Of a stretch of DNA of 64,000 nucleotides, positions 1 to 10,900 are shown in pieces. The notes beneath the pieces were generated by a model. The model did not search any database. It was not told the origin of the DNA and saw only the letters and a list, made by a program, of their open reading frames with translations. Made by a program: the position numbers and the translations under genes. Numbering within the stretch: position 1 is the first letter of the stretch; each line of letters opens with the position of its first letter. This DNA is from Leuctra nigra (taxonomy: Eukaryota > Arthropoda > Insecta > Plecoptera > Leuctridae), in the NCBI GenBank assembly GCA_934045905.1, contig OW203768.1, positions 30,471,060 to 30,535,059 of the forward strand, written 5' to 3'.

Positions 1-412
1 AAACTCCAGTCCAACAATGAGTTTTCAATTTTATGTCATCAGAGGACGAACGCAGCTTTAATATGGGAGGTATAGGAAAATCATTTCGAATTTGGTTTAT
101 AACTTTTAAAATTGCACACGTTGGTATTAGTTTCAATTTTTTCCTGATAGTATGTTCATATGTCTACCATAAAAAAGATTTTCGTTCAAATCAATCGACA
201 CAAAAAATAGATCTTCGTTATAGCCTAAAAATTACATTTCTTTTTTCCGCTATAAGACAACATGGTGGAGACAAATCAATTTATCTGAGAAACATGACAA
301 GCGAAGTGCTTAATTTTTCAGGGATTGTGTTTTTCATGATTATCAATAAGTCACAAAAATTTTAAGTAAATCGGAAACATTGAGGTTATGGTGGTTCTAC
401 CTTAAAATTTAG
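1..412. other. AT-rich sequence, no supported gene
   Basis: A 110-codon plus-strand open frame runs 33-365. It is AT-rich, low in complexity, matches no family I know and has no convincing splice or start context, so I do not call it a gene. Confidence 0.5.
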
Positions 413-974
413 CAGTGTTACAGTTACATTTACTTGCTCAAATTTCTAACAGTGTTACAGCTACATTTACAGGGGATTCAAAAGTAACACCGATACAGTT
501 ACTTTTCGAACGAAAAGTATCAGTGTTAAGTTACAGTTATACTTTCATATTGACAGCAGTTACTTTCACAGTTACTTTAAATTTACTTGTATTTTTCCTT
601 TTATTTGTTTACATTTTAAGGGATTAAATTACGTTGTGATTGATAACTGAAGATAGTGAACAGGGCTGACAGGACAAGAAAAAGTCTGGGCATTTTAGAA
701 GTTTGTTGTGTTTTTATGCCTTCTAGAGCTAATTTTTACCTTTTTTTACTGAATTGGACATTTTACATTATTCAAAGATGAATTAAATGTATCATGTTAC
801 ATTTCACTAAAGTTACTCAAAATTGTAACGGGATAAAAGTTACAGTTACTATTTTCAATAAAGAATGTAACTGAATACTTGCGATTACAATTACTTCCTT
901 TTAAAGTTACATGTTACAGTAACTGTTACTTAAAAAAGTAAAATGTTACAAGTAAATGTTACTTTGTAACCCTG
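413..974. mobile_element. hAT-like miniature element (CAGTGTTAC termini)
   Basis: The left end CAGTGTTACAG and the inverted right end GTAACCCTG form imperfect terminal inverted repeats of the CAGGGTT type common in hAT elements. The interior is full of degenerate GTTAC/GTAAC words in both orientations. I could not find a matching 8 bp target duplication (flanks AAATTTAG and ATAATGAA differ), so the assignment is tentative. Confidence 0.45.
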
Positions 975-1059
975 ATAATGAACACGTTTTAATTTAAAAT
1001 CAAGTTTTTTTGAATTTTGTCCTTACGCTAACGGAACTTTGAAATATCAGATATTATAG

Positions 1060-1259
1060 NNNNNNNNNNNNNNNNNNNNNNNNNNNNNNNNNNNNNNNNN
1101 NNNNNNNNNNNNNNNNNNNNNNNNNNNNNNNNNNNNNNNNNNNNNNNNNNNNNNNNNNNNNNNNNNNNNNNNNNNNNNNNNNNNNNNNNNNNNNNNNNNN
1201 NNNNNNNNNNNNNNNNNNNNNNNNNNNNNNNNNNNNNNNNNNNNNNNNNNNNNNNNNNN
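1060..1259. other. Assembly gap (200 N)
   Basis: Exactly 200 N, like the other two gaps, so probably a placeholder of unknown true size. It cuts the 3' end of the LINE on its right side. Confidence 0.99.
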
Positions 1260-2795
1260 ACAGTTACAGGTGGCAAGGAATACATAATATAAACTTAACA
1301 CTAATTAACAAATGGAATATGACAGTAAATATAGTACAATACCTAAATATACAAGGATATATAAAATTTAATTAAAGGTAAGGAAATATAGAATTTGAAT
1401 AAATAATTATGTAGGTTAGGTAAGGTATACTTAAAACTAATGTTCATCAATAGATCTTAAAACATTCCTAAACCTTTTCATCGTACAACCCTTCTCAAGC
1501 CCTACCTCAACCACAACACTGTCTAACCCATTCCAATCCCTAATCGTTCTTTGCATGATTCCATTCATTCCTACTTCCGTTTTTGCGTTCCATTCTTTCA
1601 ACTGTCTGCCATGCCTCTTCCTTCCATTTCTTTCCTTTCCAACCAATTTACATCCGAGCTCTTGCCATCCACCAATACTTTTAACCATTCGAAGGAGATT
1701 ACACAAGCGTGAGGATCTCCGCCTGTCCTGCAATGTTTCCCAATTTAAATCTTTCATTAATTCCGAAGGACTTATCCACAACTTTTCCAAAACACCTTTC
1801 TCGTTCCTTACTATTTTCCATTTCTTCATTTCATTTGATACTCTTCTGATACCAATTCTCTGAACCCTTTCCAATAAATCTATTTCATTCTTTTTATGGG
1901 GATCCCAAACGGTACTTCCATACTCTATTATGGGCCTAACCAATGTCTATAGGCTTGATTTTTTACTCCCTTATCAGCATCATTGAGATTTCTCATAACA
2001 TAATTGAGATTCCTTACTGACTTTCCTATTACTCTATTTATTTGATCCTTCCAGTCCAATCTTTCATCCATCCATACCCCCAAATACTTATACCCACAAA
2101 CTGTTTTAACCACTTCATTATTTAAATGGTAATTGACTTGCCTTTTTCTTCTGTTTCTAGAGAAATGAACTGTCTCACATTTATTCAGGTTTAAAGATAG
2201 TTTATTAGACTGTAACCATGCTGTCAACGTCTCTAAATCCCTCTGAAGTACCTCCTCATCATTGTCATCTTCAATTTTTCTATACATAACGCAATCATCT
2301 GCAAATAATTTAACAGGTGAACGAATATTACTTGTGATGTCATTAATATAAATAATGAACAATAATGGTCCAAGTACACTGCCTTGAGGTACTCCTGATT
2401 CTACATTAGATTCTGAAGAATATGAATTTCCAATTCTGACCTTTTGAGTTCTATCTGACAGGAAATCTTTAATTATACAACTACAGACTTATCATCAATA
2501 ATTCTGTTTAATTTGTTAATAAGAATGTCATGCGGTACACTGTCAAAGGCCTTTTGGATATCCAAAAACACAGCATCAAATTCGTCTCCTTGATCTAAAC
2601 CATCAGAAAGTTCTTGAACTAATATTGTAAGCTGTGTTTCACACGATAATCCACTTCTGAACCCATGTTGCTCTTTAATAAACCATGCCTCAGCCTCTAA
2701 CAAATTTCTAATATATTGGCTTAATATTTTTTCAAAAACTTTACATATAATTGATGTTAAGCTTATTGGCCGGTAATTTGTGGTTAAAGGTCAAC
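1260..2795 (-). mobile_element. Non-LTR retrotransposon fragment (CR1/jockey-like LINE)
   Basis: The minus strand encodes the carboxy-terminal half of a LINE reverse transcriptase followed by an AT-rich 3' untranslated tail that runs into the N gap. The copy is 5' truncated near 2795, as is usual for LINEs: the frame breaks just upstream of NYRPISLTSI. No endonuclease domain is present. The clade is a judgement from the RT motifs (QHGF..GLSCETQL, SGVPQGSVLGPLLF, FADD), not from alignment. Confidence 0.85.
1437..2795 (-). pseudogene. Broken LINE reverse transcriptase ORF
   Basis: Reading the minus strand: NYRPISLTSI near 2770, QHGFRSGLSCETQL near 2660, the first catalytic aspartate in FLDIQKAFDSVPH near 2560, SGVPQGSVLGPLLF near 2390, the catalytic FADD near 2300, LNLNKC near 2190, YKYLGVWMD near 2090, and a basic C-terminal region ending at 1437. 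Two frameshifts disrupt it: one near 2485, between the AFDSVPH and FLSDRTQK segments, and a one-base loss near 1940, between NQAYR and VRPIIEYGS. It cannot make a full protein and lacks its amino-terminal half. Confidence 0.85.
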
Positions 2796-3348
2796 CGTGT
2801 CGGATACAGTTATTTGAAATGCACTTTTTATTTTTATTTTTTATTTTGCATTTAACATGCCTTAGTAAAACCCTGCCCCCCCCCCCCCCCCCTCCCACTG
2901 CCACGAAAGTTCTGAAAGTGGTTTTCGGTAGAACAAGGTAGGTACACTATTACACTTTGACTTGTTTAGATTTCGCGCGCTTTTTGGGACACTTCCCCCA
3001 AGGGGGCGAAAATGGTAATTTTTTGTCGCTTTTGGGACTGGTTTGATTTTATTGTGGGCCAAGGGTGGAAGATAATTACGATCATTTTTCATGTTTGACA
3101 GTGGCATGACGTTTGCAAAATTATCACTTTTTTGGTTGGGGCAAACCCCTTAGATCAAAATTTTTGAAATTTTGAAATTTTGGAAATTGGGAACGAAGAG
3201 AGATTGAATGAAGAATATTGCATTTTACTATTATGTTTATCAATTATCATTACATCGATAGAAAATATTCTAATTTTCGTCATGCCCTAAATAAAAGTGT
3301 GTAGGATGCCCAAGGTGCAAGGTCCTAAATTATTAGAAAAACATTTCT
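2796..3348. repeat. Intergenic, with poly-C tract at 2876-2892
   Basis: No gene seen. The only feature is a run of about 17 C followed by TCCC. This window holds several such G/C homopolymers. Confidence 0.6.
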
Positions 3349-3587
3349 GTACCTCAGAGGTAGAAGACCTGAAGTCCATTTTACCAATTTGCCTTGCCCA
3401 TTTTTTGATTTATGTATACAAGCTTAATCAATTGCAATTTGACTGAAGTCAATAAATACAGATATATTGAAGACTTATATTTCAGTATTTTGACTGTAAT
3501 CATTCAATTTCAATTTTTCATACTAGTTATTGAGTTCGCCTCAAGAATGATTGAAATTGACATCGGGTCTTCTATCTCTGTGGTACC
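3349..3587. mobile_element. Foldback MITE, GTACCTCAGAGGTAGAAG family, copy 1
   Basis: The left end GTACCTCAGAGGTAGAAG is an imperfect inverted match to the right end, which reads CTTCTATCTCTGTGGTACC. The same pair of ends recurs at 21916-22166, and a diverged copy lies at 55450-55640. Confidence 0.6.
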
Positions 3588-5459
3588 AACAGATTTAAAG
3601 CTGACAGTTTATTTTATACAGCTTTTCAGCTTGCGTGTTAGATATAACGCATTTTCTGCACTTTTATTACATGAACAGTGATTTTAATAATAAATTAGAC
3701 ACGAAATATAACATTTCATTTTGGAATAAACGTTGTTGCTACTTCATGTCACCATATTGTTTTCTCACAATTTGCTTGAGTAGAGAATGTAGATAGTGGG
3801 CAACTTTACACAGCTGAAAACAAAAATAATCAATAAATACAATCTTATGTATATATGATACACACTTTCATAATTGAGCGAGCGAAGCGAGCGTCTCCAT
3901 TTGGCTCTTTTGGCACGGACCTCTGTTTTTTTTTTATTTTTTTTTTTATTTTTTTTTTCTGTTACCTGACGATATAAAGATCAGAGTTTTTCTTCGATCG
4001 AGCTGAAATTTTACACACATGTGGAGACAACCTTTTCTGTTTGCAGACCCCAAAATTTTTTGAAATCCATTCTTTGGCTAAAATTTAAATAAACATCTCC
4101 TGATGGGTTGAAAAATGACAATGTCTTCGATAAAACTGATCAAACTCATATTTTGGCTGTACAGGTCAGAGTTTTTCTTCGATCGAGCTGAAATTTTGCA
4201 CACATGTAGAGACAACCTTTTCTGTTTCAAGAACCTAATTTTTTTGAAATCCATTCGTTGGTTAAAATTTAAATAATTATCTCCTGATAGGCTGAAAAAT
4301 GAAAACGGTCTTCGATAATTCTGATCAAACTCATATTTTGCATGATCATTAAGACCAACATTGTCTCTTATTTTACAAAATGTCATCCCAATCAGTTAAG
4401 AACGTATGAACTTATTGACATTTATTATATCTGTCAGTACGTCGCCTCATAATGTATTTGTTCTATGTCCAACAATTGCTGTTTCGAGAAAACGAGGGTT
4501 GAAGTTTGACAATTGATTAGACATGTATAATATTTTTAAATTCCTAAAATTTTGGCACTTACGTATCCATACGTATATAAATTAATACATTAGATTTGTT
4601 TGCAATACCCCATGGGGCCTCAGAAATGCACCCTAAAAATGGACATAGAACAATTGCATCTTTGGAGTTTGACGTTTGTGTTAAAAATAATGGTTTATGT
4701 CCAATTATTCACACGTTAAATTGAACCATAAAAAAACACTTCGTGTAAAAATACCAGCCAAGTCTCTTCTACTAAAAAAAATATATGAAATCTAAAAATT
4801 CTGCACTGAAAAGTAATGATATCAAAAAATTTGCCAAGTCAAAACTATATTTGAAAATCAAAAAATACTTGGCGCATCGTGTATATTAATAGCTTAGAAG
4901 TATAGGCCAGATATAAAATATACAAACATATAGTATACCTAAAATGCCCTAAAACATCGATGCGCCAAGTATTTTTTGATTTTCAAATAAAGTTTTGACT
5001 TGGCAAATTTTTTGATATCATTACTTTTCAGTGCAGAATTTTTAGATTTCATATATATTTTTTAGTAGAAGAGACTTGGCTGGTATTTTTACACGAAGTG
5101 TTTTTTTATGGGGATATCACTCCTTTTTTTAGTTTATTCTAACAACTTGTGACACATATGAAATGAACAAATACTAAATTCTTTTAAAAAATCATCACCC
5201 TTTACAATTTGGTTACCACTAATGAATAGCAGCGTATGGTCCTAAATAATTGCTTTAAATGATCTTTCACGAAGAATAGCAAAGGTTTCATTCCAATCAG
5301 TCAACCCAGTTCCGAGATATGGCAACACTTCGGTTTTCAAAATGGCTGCTGAACTTTCTGCAATGCCACATAGAATTTATTTCTATAAATGATGTGTATC
5401 ATTTTAAGCTTTCTGAATATGTATTTATTGTATAGGAGGGAATAATAATAATTTATACA

Positions 5460-6125
5460 TTTGAATGACGTCATTTCCGGTCTCATAAATAAGAAAATTC
5501 TATTTGTACTGTTCATATTCCATAGAGATGGCCTTCCGAATCGTTTGGCGCTAGTTTCATACCGATTTGTCTACCAGTTTTTGAGATATGACGTTACTTC
5601 CGGTTTAAAAATGGCGGCTGAAATCTCTGACCCCTTGAAGTATATTTTAAACATGATAACAATTTTATAAGCTGTCTCAAATAGTATATTTATTGCATCA
5701 AATTAAAAATTTGTGAGTTTATTAAAATGTGTGACGTCATTTCCGGTTTAGGTATGGGAAACTGCAAATATTTGTTTTGCGCTGGTTTCGTTGAAATCTA
5801 ATTAGCCGTTATTGAGATATGATGTCACTTCCGGTTTCAAAATGGCGGCTTCCGGTTGGTTTTATAACAAGTCACATGAGACGTCAAAAGTACATATGTT
5901 ACATAAATATCAACATAATCGGTTAAACCTTTGTTGCCAAAAAGCCAATCGATGTATTTCAAATTTCATTACGTCATTTCCGGTTTCTTTAACATAATGT
6001 TTAGTCTTTTGCTACTTATCATGCATATAGATGACCGTCTGAATCGTTTGGCGCAATTTTCGTTCCAATCGGTCCAGCCGTTGACGAGATATGACGTCAC
6101 TTCCGGTTTCAAAATGGCGGCACAA
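5460..6125 (+). repeat. Tandem-like cassettes with CRE, ETS and YY1-like motifs (copy D)
   Basis: Perfect TGACGTCA palindromes lie at 5466, 5732 and 6092, with one-base variants near 5587 and 5819. Each is followed by ACTTCCGG or ATTTCCGG, and several then by AAAATGGCGGC. Flanking text such as CGTTTGGCGC and TCGGTCCAGCCGTT recurs, giving an irregular period of roughly 110-150 bp. The motif reading is from known consensus sites; binding is untested. Confidence 0.7.
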
Positions 6126-6238
6126 AAAATGCATGGGGTGAAGGTTAAATCAGACGCCAAAAGTGCACACGTGGTTAAAATGTGGGATCAATCGGTTCAG
6201 CCGTTTAGGCTGTGGCCTGTTTACCGGATTTGAATTCC

Positions 6239-6297
6239 AGGAGACTACTACTACTACTACTACTGAGATTATTATTATTATTATTATTATTATTATG
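6239..6297 (+). repeat. (ACT)n then (ATT)n microsatellite
   Basis: Adjacent trinucleotide runs inside foldback copy D. Confidence 0.9.
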
Positions 6298-6960
6298 AAA
6301 ACCGCCCTAAAACACTGTTTTCACGGCCCTCTAGCGCGCAAAGGGCGTAACCTATTGTTCCCAAATTTGGTATATGTTGTAGGGTGGGCCATAGCTCGAA
6401 ATTAAGATATATCGCAACAATGTGAGATTTTCCAATTTTAAGATCCAGTAGGCCGAAAATGCCACTTTGATGCTTACAGTAAAAGTGGGTTTGCTCCAGC
6501 CTTTTTAAATGAGTGTGTGCGCGCGCCGTACGACTTGGCTGGCGTGGAGCGACCGCTCCACTAGATCTAGAACATGATTATGACTTGATTCGAACAAAAT
6601 TATATTTCCTACGTAATTTATAGCACTCTACGTAATTAAGTTCTAGAATATAGCTATACAGTGTGATACGATTTCTATGTCGATTCTATTGATTCTATGT
6701 TGATTTCCATTACATTTGTTCTATGTCCATGGACATAGAACACTTGAACACAAAGCGGCATGGTTTTTCATGGACTTAAACCAAATGAATATTCAAGAAG
6801 GGTATGTGTGGACATAAACCTTGTGTTTTCGGCTTCGCTATTAAAATTTATTATGAATTCGGATATACACTTTGTGGACATAGAACAAATGAACTCTGAA
6901 AAAAAATATAAAATATATAACTCAGAAAAAGTGAAAATTGGACATAGAAACAAATACGGT

Positions 6961-7087
6961 AGGTCTGTTCGTTTACCCTGCCAAAAGCTACAGCAAACTG
7001 CCACAATCACACATCATCCAATCAGATCGTTCCTCTGTAGCTTGTGGCAGTTTGATGTAGCTTTTGGCAGGGTAAACGAACAGACCT
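6961..7087. mobile_element. 127 bp palindromic MITE
   Basis: AGGTCTGTTCGTTTACCCTG at the left is repeated as its reverse complement at the right, and the arms continue through the AAAGCTACA and CAAACTGCCACAA segments. It sits just inside the right end of the 4439-7102 insertion. Confidence 0.75.
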
Positions 7088-7359
7088 ATTATGAGGCGAC
7101 GTGTAATGAAGTATCGAAATGAATGTTTTCCAGTGCCAATTGAATTGATTCTGATTTGCTTTATGAACCAGGTGCTTAGATGCTATTTTAAAGTTTCGAT
7201 GAAAAGCATTATATACTTTTATGATGATTTACTGATCATATTTCTATTCAATATGGATGTAGGTATATGTTTTCTGTGCGTTGTGTACGCATTTCTGTTT
7301 CGAGAATTTGCACGTACCCGTGCCCGCTCATCAACGTGTTACACTGAGCGTTTTCCTAG

Positions 7360-7782
7360 TATCAACAATAAATGTTCCAAACAAAGAAACAAAAATATTA
7401 GAACATTTGATATTAAGCATTAAATGCAATACATTGGCAATAAGAACTAAGAAATAAATTATAGAAAAAAAAAATTACATCATCGATAAACCTATAGCTT
7501 ACACTGTTCAATATTTAATTCAACTTATTGATTACAAATAATTTAACCATCCAGACGCGAAAATTGAATCAAAATGTCTATTGATTTAATTTTGCATATT
7601 ATATAAAGCCGGTTGCTTATAGCTTAAACATGGGACACTCTATCAAGTGAAAGCAGAAAGCAGCGTGAAGAATGCTCTCTCATTGGCTGCATTTGTCACG
7701 TGACCATACTTGCCAACTTGATAGTGTATCCCATGTTTTAATGAATTGATTGAAACATTGAAACTTTAGCATGTCAACTTAC
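7360..7782. other. Between Helitron-like copy and last recognised Or exon
   Basis: The last coding exon of the odorant receptor should lie on the minus strand here or further left, but none could be fixed. A frame starting ILNSVSYRF (minus, 7512 downwards) loosely resembles an Or carboxy end but has no splice acceptor in front of it. Confidence 0.4.
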
Positions 7783-7935
7783 AGTCTTAAACGTGGCCAT
7801 AGACAATGGAATCCCAGCTGCGTAGATGTGCGTGGGTCGTTGTGACCTTGACATGATAATGCGTAACGACTTTTTGAAGCTCTCAGATGCGTTGAACCAA
7901 TCACAAGCGTACGCAGCGTCGTGGATATTGGAACT
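7783..7935 (-). CDS. Or gene, exon 7 (C-terminal signature)
   Basis: 51 codons between acceptor TTCTACTTACAG and donor GTAAGT. Carries the hallmark DAAYACDWF and SLRIIMSRSQRP, then AAGIPLSMATFKT into helix 7. A short last exon is still expected. Confidence 0.88.
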
Positions 7936-10900
7936 CTGTAAGTAGAATGTGGGTTATCAGAACATTGCAAGTAGAATGTAATAGATGACTCTTATTACAA
8001 GTAGAATGTAGGGCAATAGGAAACTCATTATAAGTAGAATGTAGGGCAATAGGACACTCATTTTAAGTAGAATGTTGGGCAATAGGACACTCATTATAAG
8101 TAGAATGTAGGACAATAGGACACTCATATTACAAGTAGAATGTAAGGCAATAGGAAACTCATTATAAGTAGAATGTAGGGCAATAGGACACTCATTATAA
8201 GTAGAATGTAGAGCAATAGGACACTCATATAACAAGTAGAATGTAGGGCAATAGGACACTTATATTACAAGTAGAATGTAGGACAATAGCAAACTCATTA
8301 TAAGTAGAATGTAGGCCAAAAGGACACTCATATTACAAGTAGAATGTAGAGCAATAGGAAACTCATTATAAGTAGAATGTAGGGCAATAGGAAACTCATT
8401 ATAAGTAGAATGTAGGGCAATAGGACACTCATTATAAGTAGAATGTAGGGCAATAGGACTCTCATATTACAAGTAGAATGTAGGGCAATAGGACACTCAA
8501 TATAAGTAGAATGTAGGGCAATAGGACACTCATATTACAAGTAAAATGTAGAGCAATAGGAAACTCATTAAAAGTAGAATGTAGGGCAATAGGACACTCA
8601 TATTACAAGTAGAATGTAGGGCAATAGGAAACTCATTATAAGTAGAATGTAGAACAATAGAACACTCATATTACAAGTAGAATGTATGGCAATAGGACAC
8701 TCATTATAAGTAGAATGTGGGACAATATGACACTCATTATAAGTAGAATGTAGGGCAATAGGACACTCATATTACAAGTAGAATGAAGGGCAATAGGAAA
8801 CTCATTATAAGTAGAATGTAGGACAATATGACACTCATTATAAGTAGATTGTAGGGCAATAGGACACTCATATTACAAGTAGATTGTAGGGCAATAGGAA
8901 ACTCATTATAAGTAGAATTTAGGGCAATAGGACACTCATTATAAGTAGAATGTAGGGCAATAGGACACTTATATTACAAGTAGAATGTAGGGCAATAGAA
9001 CTTTCATTATAAGTCGAAAGTAGGACAATAGGACACTCATATTACAAGTAGAATGTGGGAAATTTGAAGTCTTTTATATTTTGACACTAGTAGGTACACT
9101 CAAAGGATTGGTTTAATTTTGATTTTGACCATGAAGGTGGGCGTTGCCTTATGACAAACAAATTCTTACCATGGTTACTCTAGAGTTTTCGTAGAGCTAT
9201 AGCGCATCGTTTTTTGGGCGTTACCTATTGGTATATTATATGAATATTTATATTTCATGTATATTTCATGTCTGGCCTATACTTCAAAACTATTTATACA
9301 CCTACACAATGCGCTAAGTATTTTTTGATTTTCAAATAAAATTTTAACCCTTGCTCATTTTTTGATATCACTAATTTTCATTGTATATTTTTAGTTGCAG
9401 AGACTTGGCTGGTATTTTTACACGGAGTGTTTTTTATGGGGTAGATTAAAATAGCACACAGCTGTATACAAACCTACCTCTGTTGAAATACTTGTACCAA
9501 ATTTACAGAAGTAGAAGGATTCTAAGTAGAAGACAGACATAGCTGCAATTATTGACACCGCCTGGTCGTCCATTTCACGAGACTGAAACAAAAATAATCC
9601 GTGCATGTCTTGATTGGTTGTAATCGCGCGTTGGCTTGATGTACGAATAACACTACCTATAATGAACTTAATGAGGTTGTGGCGATTCAAATCTCCCGCC
9701 ATCGACAATAGGCCGCGGCGCTAGCGCCGGAAACCGCTAGCGGCAAAAGATGGCAACAGGGAGAACGATGACGCTGCTTGGCTGATTGGGGACCAGTGTT
9801 GTTCTTTTCCATTGTTAAACTACAATCCTTTTACGCAACTGAATACATGTATTATAATTATCAAATAAAGTTATAATTATAAGTATTACTTCAATCAAGT
9901 GTTTATATTCATTCATCTCGTGTCGTGTATACTCCACAAGGTAATGGTTATAGACAGGGAAGAACCTGAATCGGAACCTGAATCAGAACCCATATTAGTA
10001 TTTGAAGTGGAACCGGAACCGGAACTCTTTTTATGTTTTACCTTATTTGGGTTCCATGACGGTTCCGTAAGGGTTCTTTTAATAAGTAATTTCCCAAAAA
10101 AATTATATAAATGATCACCGAGACAAATTAATGCTAGACATTTCTGAGCATGTAAGTTCCCAAAACTCCACTTCAAAAAATAATTTGAATTATTGTCTGA
10201 ATCTGATGGAACCGATTGGAACCCTTATGGAACTAAAATGGAACCGGAACCGGAACCATTATTTTATAATGTGTTGTGTCAATTAAGTTTGTTTTGCGGC
10301 GATGTTGATGCCATCTGGTAGTGCTGGTTGTTATTTTGTTAATACCACAGACAAGCGTCTCTGGCTTTACTATGGATGTTTTTTGTGTGTGTTATCAATA
10401 AAAACTTTAAAAAGTTAAACACAACGCTGCAATACTTTCGGTACATCCCTCGAAATACCAATTGTGGCTGATTGTAACGTTACATAAATAATAATCTTGA
10501 AATCTTGAAATCTTACCACTGTAGTGACGTACAATCCAAGGATCCCTTGCAAAATATTCAACATCATGAAAATGATGAGCAAGTTCTTAAAGATGTCGTT
10601 AATATTTGCAGACAACCTTAAAAAAAGTTTATTTTAATAACGCAACCTAACTTAAACTTGGAATAATTGACGGGATTGTTGAGCGAGCAAAGCGAGCAAC
10701 TCCTTTGGTTCTTTTGGCACGGATCTCTGTTTTTGTATGTTTTTTGTCCGTATCGCAATACAGGTCACACCGTTTCTCCAATTGCGCTGAAATTTTGCAC
10801 ACATGTACGGATCATTTCTGGAAATTGCAGACCCAATTTTTTTTTTAAATCAGTTGATTGGTTGAAATGATTTAAAAAATTCTTCCGATTGGTAGGTCCG

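Larger units (their letters stand above)
4726..6566 (+). mobile_element. Foldback/CRE-cassette element, copy D
   Basis: A left foldback module (4726-5126) has inverted arms starting ATAAAAAAACACTTCGTG and containing AATACCAGCCAAGTC. Next come several units carrying TGACGTCA, TTCCGG and ATGGCGGC. The right end is conserved: ACTTGGCTGG..., GGAGCGACCGCTCC, then ACTAGAT. Diverged relative of copies A, B, C and F. No coding capacity. Confidence 0.75.
4439..7102. mobile_element. Insertion with 15 bp perfect terminal inverted repeats
   Basis: Ends are ACGTCGCCTCATAAT (4439-4453) and its exact reverse complement (7088-7102). They interrupt the Helitron-like copy at the point where sister copies read continuously from CTGTCAG to AATGAAGTATCG. 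The interior holds a 1.84 kb foldback element (4726-6566), a 127 bp palindromic MITE (6961-7087) and six or more copies of the word GGACATAGAAC. No transposase frame was recognised. Confidence 0.7.
3874..7359 (+). mobile_element. Helitron-like non-autonomous element, copy 1 (interrupted)
   Basis: Begins A|TTGAGCGAGCGAAGCGAGCG and ends in a hairpin (AACG stem, loop, AGCGTT) followed by TTCCTAG|T. This matches the general Helitron plan: insertion between A and T, and a 3' hairpin shortly before a CTRR end. The left part (3874-4438) and right part (7103-7359) align with uninterrupted copies such as 31190-31784; the middle is a later insertion (4439-7102). No Rep/helicase gene is present. Confidence 0.65.

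Noticed and set aside
33..365. 110-codon plus-strand frame at the window start
   Set aside because: AT-rich, no motif, no homologue recognised; could be chance.
7422..7512. Last exon of the odorant receptor (minus-strand ILNSVSYRF frame)
   Set aside because: Resembles an Or carboxy end, but there is no AG in front of it and a stop intervenes from the nearest acceptor.
7938..9059. Regular 33-35 bp repeats that could suggest a CRISPR array
   Set aside because: Units are contiguous with no spacers, and the setting is an insect gene intron.
9899..10176. Acidic EPESEPESEP frame and its antisense GSDSGSDSG frame
   Set aside because: Generated by GGAACC-type repeats inside an Or intron.
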